From NCBI RefSeq assembly GCF_000194155.1, contig NZ_GL877879.1:942412-1001749 (forward strand): a stretch of 59,338 bases of DNA, written 5' to 3'. Shown piece after piece: positions 9,053 through 18,660 of this stretch. Below the pieces are notes generated by a model that saw only the letters and a program-made list of their open reading frames with translations, was not told the DNA's origin and did not search any database. Each line of letters opens with the position of its first letter. Within the stretch, counting starts at the first letter, position 1. The stretch is from Saccharopolyspora spinosa NRRL 18395 (GTDB taxonomy: Bacteria; Actinomycetota; Actinomycetes; Mycobacteriales; Pseudonocardiaceae). The translations under genes were made by a program, and so were the position numbers.

Positions 9053-9973
9053 TTGGCCGCACCCGCCAGTCGTCCCGATGTCTTCACGCGGACAGGTGAC
9101 GCCGCCCGCTCGCTGCCGCACGCGCTGCGCCCGGTCGACGTAGGCGACGAAACGCTGGCAGAGCTGGATGTGCTCTCGGGGTTCGACGACGACCTGGCCA
9201 GCGAGGCCACCCGAATCAGCAACCGCATCCGCGGTCTGCTCACCGGAATCCACCCGGCCCTGGAACGAGCTATCGGCCCGAAGATCACGCACCCGGCGGT
9301 ACTGGAGATCCTGTCCCGCTGCGGCGATCCGGCCGGCATCCGCGCCGCCGGGCGGCGCGAACTCGCCTCGATTGCGGCCGCGCACGCACCCCGCATAGGC
9401 GACAAGCTGATCACCACAATCCTGTCGGCGTTGGACGAACAGACCGTGACCGTCGCGGGCACCACCGCGGCCGACACCTTACTGCCCCGCCTCGCCGACA
9501 ACCTGAAAACCGTTGTCCAACAACGTAAACAGGTCGCAGCCGAGGTCGAGGAGATGCTCAAGGCACACCCTCTTGCCGGAGTCCTGACTTCGATGCCCGG
9601 CATCGGGGTCAGGACCGCCGCCCGCATCCTGCTGGAGATCGGCGACGCCTCCAGCTTCAAATCCTCCGCCCACCTCGCCGCCTACGCCGGCATCGCCCCA
9701 GTCACCCGCAGTTCGGGCTCCTCCATCAAGGGAGAACACCCGGCCCGCACCGGCAACCGCAAACTCAAACGAGCGTTCTTCCTGGCTGCGTTCGCAGCCT
9801 TGTCCGACCCCACCAACAGGAACTACTACCAACGGAAACGCGATGAAGGAAAGAAACACAACGCCGCGCTGATCTGCCTGGCCCGGCGCCGCTGCGACGT
9901 CCTGTTCGCCATGCTCCGCAACAAGACCTACTACCGACACCCCCAACCAGACGCCACGCCCGCTGCGGCTTGA
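9053..9973 (+). pseudogene. IS110-family transposase, N-terminally truncated
   Basis: 306 codons covering the middle and C-terminal parts of an IS110 transposase. The region around residues 40-60 (EATRISNRIRGLLTGIHPAL) is the linker, and the C-terminal Transposase_20 domain shows LTSMPGIGVRTAARILLEIG, AYAGIAPVTRSSG and KHNAALICLARRRCDVLFAM. The N-terminal RuvC-like DEDD domain of about 100 residues is missing, so the enzyme should be inactive. The coding sequence begins inside a diverged IS end at 9003, which marks the truncation point. Confidence 0.8.
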
Positions 9974-10689
9974 CAACCACATGGAGACACCCCAAAGCAC
10001 CCGCCGGCTTCCGCTGCTCGGTAGCCATGTCTCCTCCTCACAACCGACCCCACTCCACATTTCCCGCCTTGACATCGACATCGTCCGGACCGGACCAATC
10101 GAACTGCACGATTTTACCCCTGGATAAGACGAACGCGCCGCGCGCCGAGACGTGTGGGGCTCAGGGTCGTTGTCGCACTTGGTCCCTTCAAACGTTGTGT
10201 TTCCACAACGTTTGATCTGCGGGGTGCGCCCGGCAACCTCGGTCGGCACCTGCCCACGACAAACCCGAACACGGTAAAGGACTTCCGCGTCGACGCCGCG
10301 CCCCCACGACGCATGACCTGCCGACGGGTGAGTGCCCTTTGCTGCCGGCCAGGCCCCGCCGGGGACCATGAGTCGCCGGGCGAGGCTGGTGATACGTATC
10401 AGATTGTCAGCGAACGGACATCACGCCAGCGTGCGGGAACGTCGCTTGCGTCCGCTCCCTCCAGATCACGCGGGATCAAGCGCCTACCCGAGCCGACTAC
10501 ACCCAACCCGACCAACAAGACCACCCCGACGGCCACAGCCCGGAAGAGGCGCAAGACCATGCAGAGCCGACTCCCGCCCGCGACCAAAGATCGCTAGGCG
10601 GCTGACCGAGCGGCCGGTGTCCCATCCGGACCCACCGAATGGGACACCGCGGTGACATGTGCGATGCCACCTACCGCTCCTCCGCATGC
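9974..10689. other. No gene recognised; contains a perfect inverted repeat
   Basis: About 700 bp downstream of the IS110 fragment. A plus-strand frame at 10154-10597 and a long minus-strand frame have low-complexity Arg/Pro/Thr composition and no motif, and are not called. The one clear structure is the hairpin at 10188-10215. Confidence 0.5.
10188..10215. repeat. Perfect 12-bp inverted repeat with 4-base loop
   Basis: TCAAACGTTGTG, loop TTTC, then CACAACGTTTGA. It is a strong AT-containing hairpin in otherwise GC-rich DNA. It could be a terminator of the remnant to its left, an operator or an IS end; there is no U-tract to support termination. Confidence 0.55.
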
Positions 10690-11356
10690 CTATTCGCCGC
10701 GGTAGACGGAGTACAGTTGGTTTTTTAATACGGCGAGCGCCGGTCCGGCGGCCGAGTGGTAGTTGGAGATGGTGGTGTCGGTGCTCCACCGGGTGCCGTC
10801 GAAAGACGAATACCAGAGAGCATCGTCGTTGCCGCCCCGGTGGACGCAGTACAGCGAGTTGTTGAACACCGCGAGGGCCGGTTGTGCCACAGTTTGGTGG
10901 TTGGGGAACTTGGTTTCCGCGCTCCAGGATTTGCCGTCGAAGACGATGTATCTGAGGCTGATGTCGGTGTTGGCGCCGCGGTAGACGCAGTACAGTTGGT
11001 TGTTGAATACCGCGAGCGCCGGTCCGGCGGCCGAGTGGTAGTTGGAGATGGTGGTGTCGGTGCTCCACCGGGTGCCGTCGAAAGACGAATACCAGAGAGC
11101 ATCGTCGTTGCCGCCCCGGTGGACGCAGTACAGCGAGTTGTTGAACACCGCGAGGGCCGGTTGTGCCACAGTTTGGTGGTTGGGGAACTTGGTTTCCGCG
11201 CTCCAGGATTTGCCGTCGAAGACGATGTATCTGAGGCTGATGTCGGTGTTCGCGCCGCGGTAGACGCTCGTTGGCGGTTTGGTGGTTGGGGAACTTGGTT
11301 TCCGCGCTCCAGTTATTGCCGTCCAAGCTGATCCATCGAATGGCATATTCGGACAT
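10690..11356 (-). pseudogene. Propeller-type tandem-repeat (lectin-like) protein, frameshifted near its start
   Basis: Starts at ATG 11356 (GGAAGAAGGG lies upstream). Translation begins MSEYAIRWISLDGNNWSAET and leaves frame near residue 30 at the text for NHQTANE. The remaining ~200 residues, read in another frame, consist of repeats of about 46 residues of the form LYCVYRGxNxD, FDGxxWSxxTxxxN, PALAVFNN. Two nearly identical 93-residue units lie back to back. The pattern suggests blades of a beta-propeller, as in PLL-like or tectonin-like lectins; that is inference from the W/Y/FDG spacing. No signal peptide is seen. The missing text at the frame break is about one half-repeat, so recombination between repeats may have caused it. 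Confidence 0.6.
10733..11275 (-). repeat. Two tandem ~279-bp coding repeats
   Basis: The segment from about 10733 to 11011 recurs from 11012 to about 11275 with only one or two differences. The 279-bp period equals 93 codons, so expansion and contraction keep the reading frame. Confidence 0.85.
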
Positions 11357-11418
11357 GACTGTTGACCCTTCTTCCAATGCCGGGTAGACGGCGGGGATTT
11401 CACCCGCCGTCCCCCACA

Positions 11419-11452
11419 GATCCGGACGTAAGCCTCTCGGCTTATCCGGCTC
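11419..11452 (-). ncRNA. Group II intron domain V
   Basis: Read on the minus strand, the 34 nt begin GAGCCGGATAAGCC, have a GAGA tetraloop, and end GGCTTACGTCCGGATC. Length, the AGC catalytic-triad position, the two-base bulge and the GNRA loop fit group II intron domain V. It lies just downstream of the decayed intron-encoded protein at 11488-11907, as expected for an intron 3' end. Confidence 0.75.
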
Positions 11453-11487
11453 GTGCCGTTCAGTTGTCAGGTCGTGTAGCGCAGCGC

Positions 11488-11907
11488 CTAGTGCGCGAAC
11501 AGGTTGGGAGATCGTTGCCGGGCGCCCTTCAGCCACCTTCTCGTCCGGGCTTCGCTGCGTACGAGCCGCTTGTACTTCCGTCTTGCCCAGCGCATCAGAT
11601 GGCGATCAACCAAGGTTCCGTCGGGCATCTGCATCGGTGCCTTCAGCCAGCGCTCCACATACAACATGACCCACCGCCGGGTCGTGTGACGCGCCACCGC
11701 CTTGAGCATCAGATCCCACGGCACGGAGCCAAAGAAGGCCTTCACATCCACATCGACGACCCAGTCCGTCTTGAAGCACCGCTGCCGACATACCCGCACG
11801 AGTCCACCGGTGACAGTCCAGGGCGGTAGCCGTCGGAGTCCTCGCGGGATACCTTCTTTACGTCCGGCTCCAACATCAGCACGGCCGCAGTCTGCGCCAC
11901 CCTCTTC
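11488..11907 (-). pseudogene. Group II intron reverse transcriptase/maturase remnant
   Basis: Three pieces of an intron-encoded reverse transcriptase occur in order. RVAQTAAVLMLEPDVKKVSR followed by DGYRPGLSPVDS is the N-terminal RT part. In a shifted frame, CFKTDWVVDVDVKAFFGSVP carries the RT catalytic region, and HLMRWARRKYKRLV followed by RQRSPNLFAH is the C-terminal maturase end. The catalytic YxDD segment between the last two is deleted, and a TAG replaces the expected Trp after LFAH. The gene is dead, but the order and the domain V downstream show that a group II intron once stood here. Confidence 0.7.
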
Positions 11908-12012
11908 CTGGGTATGCAAGGACAATTCTGTGCCTTTCGGGAAATACTGGCGAAGCAGTCCGTTAGTGTTCTCGTTGCCACGGCGAGTGGGGTCACAGAA
12001 GCAGAGCGAGTC
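11905..12012 (-). pseudogene. IS30-family transposase internal fragment
   Basis: LCFCDPTRRGNENTNGLLRQ then YFPKGTEL matches the conserved part of IS30 transposases around the catalytic Glu (FCDPHSPWQRGxNENTNGLLRQYFPKGTDL), with a small internal deletion. It is joined in frame to the intron RT remnant, so one of the two was inserted into or recombined with the other. Confidence 0.7.
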
Positions 12013-12161
12013 TAATCCGCGCCGCGTGGGCCAGGAAGCGTCCAATCAGGTTCCGCTACGGCCGATCTGGCAGCAGTGCGGAAATCGTTGGTTGCAGTGT
12101 CTCGTCTGTCCTCAATGAGGGCGACAAGGGTGAATTCGTCAAGACTCACCCATTTGCCCAT
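12012..12161 (-). CDS. Possible 49-residue small protein
   Basis: A short frame starts at ATG 12161 (MGKWVSLDEFTLVALIEDRR) and stops at TAG 12012. Its composition looks protein-like and it has no homologue I recognise. The ribosome binding site is weak (AGGTCTCG about 15 bases upstream) and it ends exactly at an IS30 fragment, so it may be the cut-off start of a longer gene. Confidence 0.25.
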   Translation of the reverse strand: MGKWVSLDEFTLVALIEDRRDTATNDFRTAARSAVAEPDWTLPGPRGAD

Positions 12162-12169
12162 GCCGAGGT

Positions 12170-12847
12170 ATGCCAGCGAGACCTACCAGTCATACACCGT
12201 TCGCAGTCACGAAGAGCTCTATCCGGCCTCGGCCATCCGTCCGCGGCGACCATGACCTCCACCGCCGCAACACCAGACGACCACCGATGGATGGAGCGAG
12301 CACGAGAGGGACCACGACATGGCCTGCCCGAGTACCCGCGCGTCCGTACACGGCGGGGCTTGGTGATTTTCCCTGCAGCATAGATGCAGATCCCTTGGTA
12401 ACCCGCCACATGTCCACCCTTGCGCAGTTGGGAAATCATGGTGAATCGTCTACGGCAGTAGCCATGACGATGCCGCAGCGGAAGAGCCGGATGCCTACCC
12501 GTCGACCAGACAGCAGTGAACGCGGGGAACCACCCCCTGCGCGTGTGACGCTCGCGCCGTGGTAGCGGCGGAACCATACATGGTCTCTTCCGTGCTGACC
12601 GGGAACATCTCCGCCAACGCCCGTGTGAAACTGCGCGTCTTCGGCCTGGACGTGCTCCTGGACATGGAGTGCGGTCCATACGGCGAGCACTCGGAGGATC
12701 GCGAACTCCGGCAATCCCCATTCCACGACACCAGGGGAGACACCGCTGCCAGCATCGAGACGGGTAGGCACCGTGCGCGCACCCCGCCGACCACCCGCGA
12801 TCGACGTGGTGCGCGACGGCAACCGGCCATGTGCCGGACGAGCTCGT
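12170..12847. other. No gene recognised downstream of the enolase
   Basis: About 680 bp with short frames on both strands, none with motifs. It separates the 3' end of the biosynthetic operon from the mobile-element graveyard. I see no convincing terminator hairpin with a U-tract. Confidence 0.4.
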
Positions 12848-14152
<1,305 letters not shown>

Positions 14153-14259
14153 CTACGCACAACGATTTCTATTTCTTCAAAATTCGCAACTGCCGAAAGG
14201 ATTCCCGTTCCACACCACCCGTTCTGGTTTTCCCGTCGAGCATTGACCCCGGGCCGGCG

Positions 14260-15525
14260 CTAGATCGGCCTGGTCTCGATCTCGATCCGGTTCATGACCG
14301 ACTCCGCGCGCAGAGCCGCGTCGGCGCCATCTCTTCCGGACGCGACCACGTACCCCATCCGGCGCTCGAGTCCCGACTGGATCTCGGGCACCACATCACC
14401 GACCTGAGCGGCCAGCCGCACCCCGACCTCCACTCCGGCGAAATCGAGCAGCTCGTTCATGGTGCGGCCGTAGGTGTCGATGCCGGTGTGGGTCAGCGTC
14501 GCGTCCACTGCGTCCAGTCCACGGATCGCGGTGACCTCACCGGGGCGCGGTACGAAGAACCTGATTGCCGCGCCGCCGCCGTCCAGCGGCAGCCCGGCAG
14601 GCACCTGTTCCAGCCCCAAGGGCACCGTCACGGCAAGCCGAGCGCGGTTCACCCCGTGGGATCGACGTTCCAGCTCACCGACGCCGGCCCCGGCCATCCG
14701 GCTCTGCGACTCCACGATCCGCGGACCGCGCTCGGTCAGGATGAACTCGGTGTGCGAGGGGCCCTCGAAAAGGCCGACGGCGTCCAGCAACCGCCTGGTG
14801 AGCGAGCACAGCTCGGCGAAGTGGTCCCCGGTGATCCGGCTGGGCATGGTGTGCCCGACGGCCACGAAGTAGTCGTTCAACAGGTGCTCGTTGATCGACA
14901 CCACGTGGTGTTCACCCCGGACGGACAGCGTCTCGACGCTGACCTCCGGCCCGCGCAGGTACTCCTCGGCGAGCGCGGTCCGGTACCCGGCGGCGACGAG
15001 TTGCCGCCATGCGTCGCCGGTTCCGTCCGGCTCGGCGATCAAGTGGACGTTCGCGCTGGCCATGCTGTCCATCGGTTTGACGATGATGTGATCGCCGATC
15101 TCGCGGTGGAAGTCCTCCAACTCGGCGGCGCTGGACACCACCCGGTGCCGAACCGGCGCGATGTCGTGGCGTTCCATCGCCTGGCGGGTGAGCGACTTGT
15201 CCTTCAGCGCCAGCACCGATTCCACGCTGTTGCCCTGGAGTCCGAGTTCGGCGGGGGCGAGTTCGGCGGTGGCGACCGCCGCGGCCAGCACCCCCTCCTC
15301 GTTGGTCGTCAGCACGCGGCTGAACGGCTGCTGCTCGTGCAGCGGGCGCAACGCCGCCACGATTCCGGACGGGTCGTCCAGAGGCCGAGCGATCGTCTGC
15401 TGGCAGAATCCTGCGATCTGGTCGGCGGGATCGGCCGGTTCGTGCACCACAACCACGTCCGCACCCGCCTTCTTGGCGTATTCGGCCATTCCGTGGCGAT
15501 CGGCGATCAGGGCAACTCGTGGCAT
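14260..15525 (-). CDS. ATP-grasp ligase (carboxylate-amine ligase type), divergent member
   Basis: 421 residues with the ATP-grasp layout: an N-terminal preATP-grasp part, then the nucleotide-binding lysine segment HIIVKPMDSMASANV near residue 150, the lid and acidic motif AEEYLRGPEVSVETL near 200, and the metal-binding motif PSHTEFILTERGPRIVESQS near 275. The last 130 residues resemble the C-terminal domain of L-amino-acid ligases of the BacD type. It is only distantly related to the two other ATP-grasp proteins of the operon, so it probably joins different partners. It lies 27 bp downstream of the MFS gene. I infer formation of an amide bond between amino acids at the cost of ATP; substrates are unknown. 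Confidence 0.85.
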   Translation of the reverse strand: MPRVALIADRHGMAEYAKKAGADVVVVHEPADPADQIAGFCQQTIARPLDDPSGIVAALRPLHEQQPFSRVLTTNEEGVLAAAVATAELAPAELGLQGNSVESVLALKDKSLTRQAMERHDIAPVRHRVVSSAAELEDFHREIGDHIIVKPMDSMASANVHLIAEPDGTGDAWRQLVAAGYRTALAEEYLRGPEVSVETLSVRGEHHVVSINEHLLNDYFVAVGHTMPSRITGDHFAELCSLTRRLLDAVGLFEGPSHTEFILTERGPRIVESQSRMAGAGVGELERRSHGVNRARLAVTVPLGLEQVPAGLPLDGGGAAIRFFVPRPGEVTAIRGLDAVDATLTHTGIDTYGRTMNELLDFAGVEVGVRLAAQVGDVVPEIQSGLERRMGYVVASGRDGADAALRAESVMNRIEIETRPI

Positions 15526-15552
15526 CTCGTTCGTCCTTCGTGTGAGGTTGGT

Positions 15553-16761
15553 TCAGGCGCTGGCCGCGGCCTCGGAGGGCGTGTCCGAGGCGGACAACCG
15601 GTAGCCGGGGATGAAGCGGATCAGGGAGTAGCCGATGGAAACCAGAACACCGAGCACGAACAACGAGACCCAGAGGCTCAAGAAGCCGAAGCGGTCGGAC
15701 ACCAGAGTTCCGATCGGGCCACCGATGACCAGTCCCAGGTTCCAGATGAAGAAGTAGCTCCCCTGGAAGCTGCCCACCCGGCCCTCGGGAGCCCGGGCGG
15801 CGATGAAGGCCGCCGTCATCGGCGCCTGCAGAATCTCGCCGAGGGTCCACACCGCAACCGACAGCCCGACCCAGTAGATCCCGCTGCCGAAGGCGTTCAT
15901 CCCGAAACCGACCGCCACGAACAGAGCCGCGATGACGAACGGCATGATCCCGCGGAGCTTCCCGGCGTGCAGCGACAGCACCGGTTGCAGCACGATCACG
16001 AGGATCGGGTTGATCGCCAGCACCATCCCGATCTGCTCGGTGCTGAGACCACCCGCCGTGAGGCCGAGCGGCAACGTGGACTGCCGCTGCAGGTACACGC
16101 AGGCCAGCAGGAAGGTCATGCACAGGAAGGCCGCCATCACGGGCCTGCGGAACGGCTCGACGATGTCGGTCAGAAACGCGATCGGGCGCCGCTCGGTCGT
16201 GCGCACGGGCGTCGGAGCGTCTTCCGGCAGCGCCCAGGCGAACGCGGCATATCCGATGCTGGTGACCGCCCAGAGCAGGAAGATGCCAGGTGGGTAGATG
16301 CTCAGGAACAACCCGGCCAGCACCGGACCGGCCGAGCCGCCGATGTTCTGCGCCCAGTACAGCAAGCCGTAAGCCCGCGCCCGTTGCTGCTCCTCGACCA
16401 CGGTCACCACCAGGCCGGCGCTGGCCGGGCGGTTGATCGTGGACAGGAAGCCGGCGACGTACACCAGCGCGCCGACCACGGCGACCTGCCCGACCAGCAT
16501 CAGCACGACGGCATTCACCGCGGAGCCCAGCTGAGCGGCGATGATGGTGCGCCGCGCGCCGAACCGGTCCGAGAGCACCCCGCCGATCAGACCCGCGGAC
16601 ACCAAGCCGGCCCCGTAGAGCCCGACGATCAACCCGACCGCCGACCGGTCCACAATCTCGCGCTGAACCAGGTACAACCCCAGAAAACCGGGCACCAGCA
16701 GACCGACCCGGTTCACCGCGGTACCCAGCCACAAAATCCAGAACTGCCGTTTCAAACCCAT
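15553..16761 (-). CDS. MFS exporter
   Basis: About 402 residues with twelve hydrophobic segments and the MFS loop signature GGVLSDRFGARRT between helices 2 and 3. ATG 16761 (MGLKRQFWILWLG) is preferred because it places the first membrane helix close to the start; a GTG at 16782 would overlap the mutase gene. It sits between the glutamate mutase large subunit and an ATP-grasp gene, so it most likely exports the operon product and may contribute to self-protection. No substrate can be read from the sequence. Confidence 0.85.
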   Translation of the reverse strand: MGLKRQFWILWLGTAVNRVGLLVPGFLGLYLVQREIVDRSAVGLIVGLYGAGLVSAGLIGGVLSDRFGARRTIIAAQLGSAVNAVVLMLVGQVAVVGALVYVAGFLSTINRPASAGLVVTVVEEQQRARAYGLLYWAQNIGGSAGPVLAGLFLSIYPPGIFLLWAVTSIGYAAFAWALPEDAPTPVRTTERRPIAFLTDIVEPFRRPVMAAFLCMTFLLACVYLQRQSTLPLGLTAGGLSTEQIGMVLAINPILVIVLQPVLSLHAGKLRGIMPFVIAALFVAVGFGMNAFGSGIYWVGLSVAVWTLGEILQAPMTAAFIAARAPEGRVGSFQGSYFFIWNLGLVIGGPIGTLVSDRFGFLSLWVSLFVLGVLVSIGYSLIRFIPGYRLSASDTPSEAAASA

Positions 16762-16765
16762 GAAG

Positions 16766-18070
16766 TCACTTCGCCCACTCAACAGCCGCCGGAGCGGCTT
16801 CTGCTTCCATTGCCAATTGATCGAACCGAGTCGAGGTGTAGGCGAGCATGCGCAGCAGTCCGGACGAACTGACCCGCTCGGCCACCGCCCGACGTGCCGT
16901 GGCGGGTAACGGCAACCGGCCCTGCTTCACCCACACCAGCCTTCCGCCATCGTCGATCCAACCCTGCGTCAAACCCCGGTTGTCCTCGTGCAGGCAGAAC
17001 GGCACATCCAACAAGCCCTGCTGAAAGGCGTTGAGCAGGCCGGTGCCGATGTCCTCGGACAGCTCCAGCACGGCTTCCACCATCGCGGTCGCCTCGGCCA
17101 GCACCTCGCTGTGGTCCACCTCGTCGTACCTCGGCAGCGCGCTGCGGCGCCGGGCCTGCTGGGCCAACCGGGCGGCACGTTCCAGCGCTCGCACGTTCTC
17201 CGCGACGGTCGGCAACCGGTGGGCCTCCATCGCCGTCTTGACGATCAACCGCTCGGCGCCGCCCCGGACCGCGAGTTCAGCGCTGCGATCCAGCAGCAGC
17301 ATCGCGCCGGACTCGGTGGTGGGATACAGCCCCATGTACGTGTAGAGCACGATGTGCCAGTCGACGGCGCCGGGCAAAAAGCGTCCGGCCAGCTCGCGCA
17401 GCGCGGCCAGCGCTTCGACGTCCTGCACCGCGTTGGTCTGCTGGGCGTAGCTCAGCGACACGGTCGGCACCCCGCGCTGGGCGAAGAACATGCCTTCCAG
17501 CAGGCTAACCGCCACCAGCAGTGATGGTGGGCAGAGCTGACCCAGCAGACAGCCACCGAACGTCTCGATGTGCGCTCGCCTGCCCGCAGCGGCCGAGGAT
17601 TCAACCAGGTGGGAGCTGGCTTCTCGCCACCGGTGGACCGACTCCCGCAGCGGTGTCCGGCCGTAGGGCAGGCAGTAGGACACCGGCCCGCCTTCCGTCG
17701 CCGACAGACCGCTCACTGACATGGCCGCGAAGATCGACTCCGGCACCGCGGAGCCGTGCCGGACCTGGATCGGGCGGTCGGGAACAGCGGAAACCACCTC
17801 GCGCACGATCCTCGGATCGTGCGCGACGATGGGGAAGCCGTTGAGTTCACCGCCGTCCTCCAGGGCGGATCTAGCCCCGTCGTGGTCCCCGACCCTGGTG
17901 TAGCTGTCGAGCGTGATCGTGCCGACCGTGTGGGCGTCGGCCCCGCGCACGGCCAGCAGACCGTCCCGCATCCGCACCGGGTTCGCCATCCCCATGCGTG
18001 GCTGAACCACCAATTGCCCGGCGGCGGCAGCTGCTCGAACGTAGGCGCTGAGGTCCCCGGGGTGGCTCAT
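16766..18070 (-). CDS. Glutamate mutase (methylaspartate mutase) large subunit, E component
   Basis: 434 residues, a little shorter than clostridial GlmE (~480). It is a TIM-barrel protein recognisable from ETFGGCLLGQLCPPSLLVAV, MFFAQRGVPTVSLSYAQQTN and the substrate-side region PTTESGAMLLLD. Together with the cobalamin-binding subunit it converts L-glutamate into (2S,3S)-3-methylaspartate by a radical mechanism that needs adenosylcobalamin. Its ATG overlaps the stop of the small subunit (ATGA at 18067-18070), fitting equimolar translation. In actinomycete clusters this enzyme pair supplies methylaspartate or amines derived from it, as in the friulimicin and vicenistatin pathways. Here it defines the likely building block. 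Confidence 0.88.
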   Translation of the reverse strand: MSHPGDLSAYVRAAAAAGQLVVQPRMGMANPVRMRDGLLAVRGADAHTVGTITLDSYTRVGDHDGARSALEDGGELNGFPIVAHDPRIVREVVSAVPDRPIQVRHGSAVPESIFAAMSVSGLSATEGGPVSYCLPYGRTPLRESVHRWREASSHLVESSAAAGRRAHIETFGGCLLGQLCPPSLLVAVSLLEGMFFAQRGVPTVSLSYAQQTNAVQDVEALAALRELAGRFLPGAVDWHIVLYTYMGLYPTTESGAMLLLDRSAELAVRGGAERLIVKTAMEAHRLPTVAENVRALERAARLAQQARRRSALPRYDEVDHSEVLAEATAMVEAVLELSEDIGTGLLNAFQQGLLDVPFCLHEDNRGLTQGWIDDGGRLVWVKQGRLPLPATARRAVAERVSSSGLLRMLAYTSTRFDQLAMEAEAAPAAVEWAK

Positions 18071-18522
18071 CCGATCGCACCGATCGCCTGTCGCGCTCCG
18101 GACACCAGTTCGGCGATGCGGTCGTTCAGCAATGACGGTTCGCGGCTGTCGGTGAACACCGCGGTGTAGCCAGCCTTAAGCAAGGACTCGGTGTACATCG
18201 AGTTCTCCGCGCCACGGATGCCCAATTTCCCGCCGATGATCGTGGGCACGTCCCGCAATCCCGGGACGCTGCGCAATTTCTTGATGAGCCGACTTCCATC
18301 AATGTGGCCGTGGCCGTTGACAGTGCTGATCACGATCGCGTCCGGCTCATGTTTCCTGGCCGACTCTAACAACAGTTCATCGGGCACGCAGGGGCCCAGG
18401 TTGATGACCTCATTCCCGCCTTCTTCGAGCAGCAGCTGCAAGAACACCAGGTTCCACGTGTGCGAATCGGACGAAATGGTGGATAGCAGGACACGCGGCA
18501 ATGAAGGTGTTATTTCTCGCAT
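18067..18522 (-). CDS. Glutamate mutase small, cobalamin-binding subunit (S component)
   Basis: 151 residues from ATG 18522, chosen because GGGGG lies eight bases upstream; a longer frame to 18594 has no such site. The Rossmann-like B12-binding fold is recognisable from VLLSTISSDSHTWNLVFLQL, NLGPCVPDELLLE, ISTVNGHGHIDGSRL and IIGGKLGIRG. The cobalamin His ligand is in SDSHTWN. The glycine of the classical DxHxxG motif is replaced by Asn, a variant I recall from other natural-product glutamate mutases. Translationally coupled to the large subunit. Confidence 0.88.
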   Translation of the reverse strand: MREITPSLPRVLLSTISSDSHTWNLVFLQLLLEEGGNEVINLGPCVPDELLLESARKHEPDAIVISTVNGHGHIDGSRLIKKLRSVPGLRDVPTIIGGKLGIRGAENSMYTESLLKAGYTAVFTDSREPSLLNDRIAELVSGARQAIGAIG

Positions 18523-18660
18523 GCAAAGCACCCCCAAGTGCGCGAGAAATGAAGCTGCCGAGTTCTTTGCGCTGCAACCCAGCATTGTGAACAATTCTTC
18601 ATCAACAATATCATGCCTCGGCAGTTGCCACAGCGGAGCCGAACACGTGCGGAGGTGCCG

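Noticed and set aside
10154..10597. A 147-codon plus-strand frame after the IS110 remnant
   Set aside because: No start signal, Pro/Thr/Arg-rich composition, no motif, and it overlaps a perfect inverted repeat.
14488..16872. A 794-codon plus-strand open frame
   Set aside because: It is antisense to the ATP-grasp and MFS genes, has Arg/Gln/His-rich composition typical of a GC-rich shadow frame, and shows no motifs.
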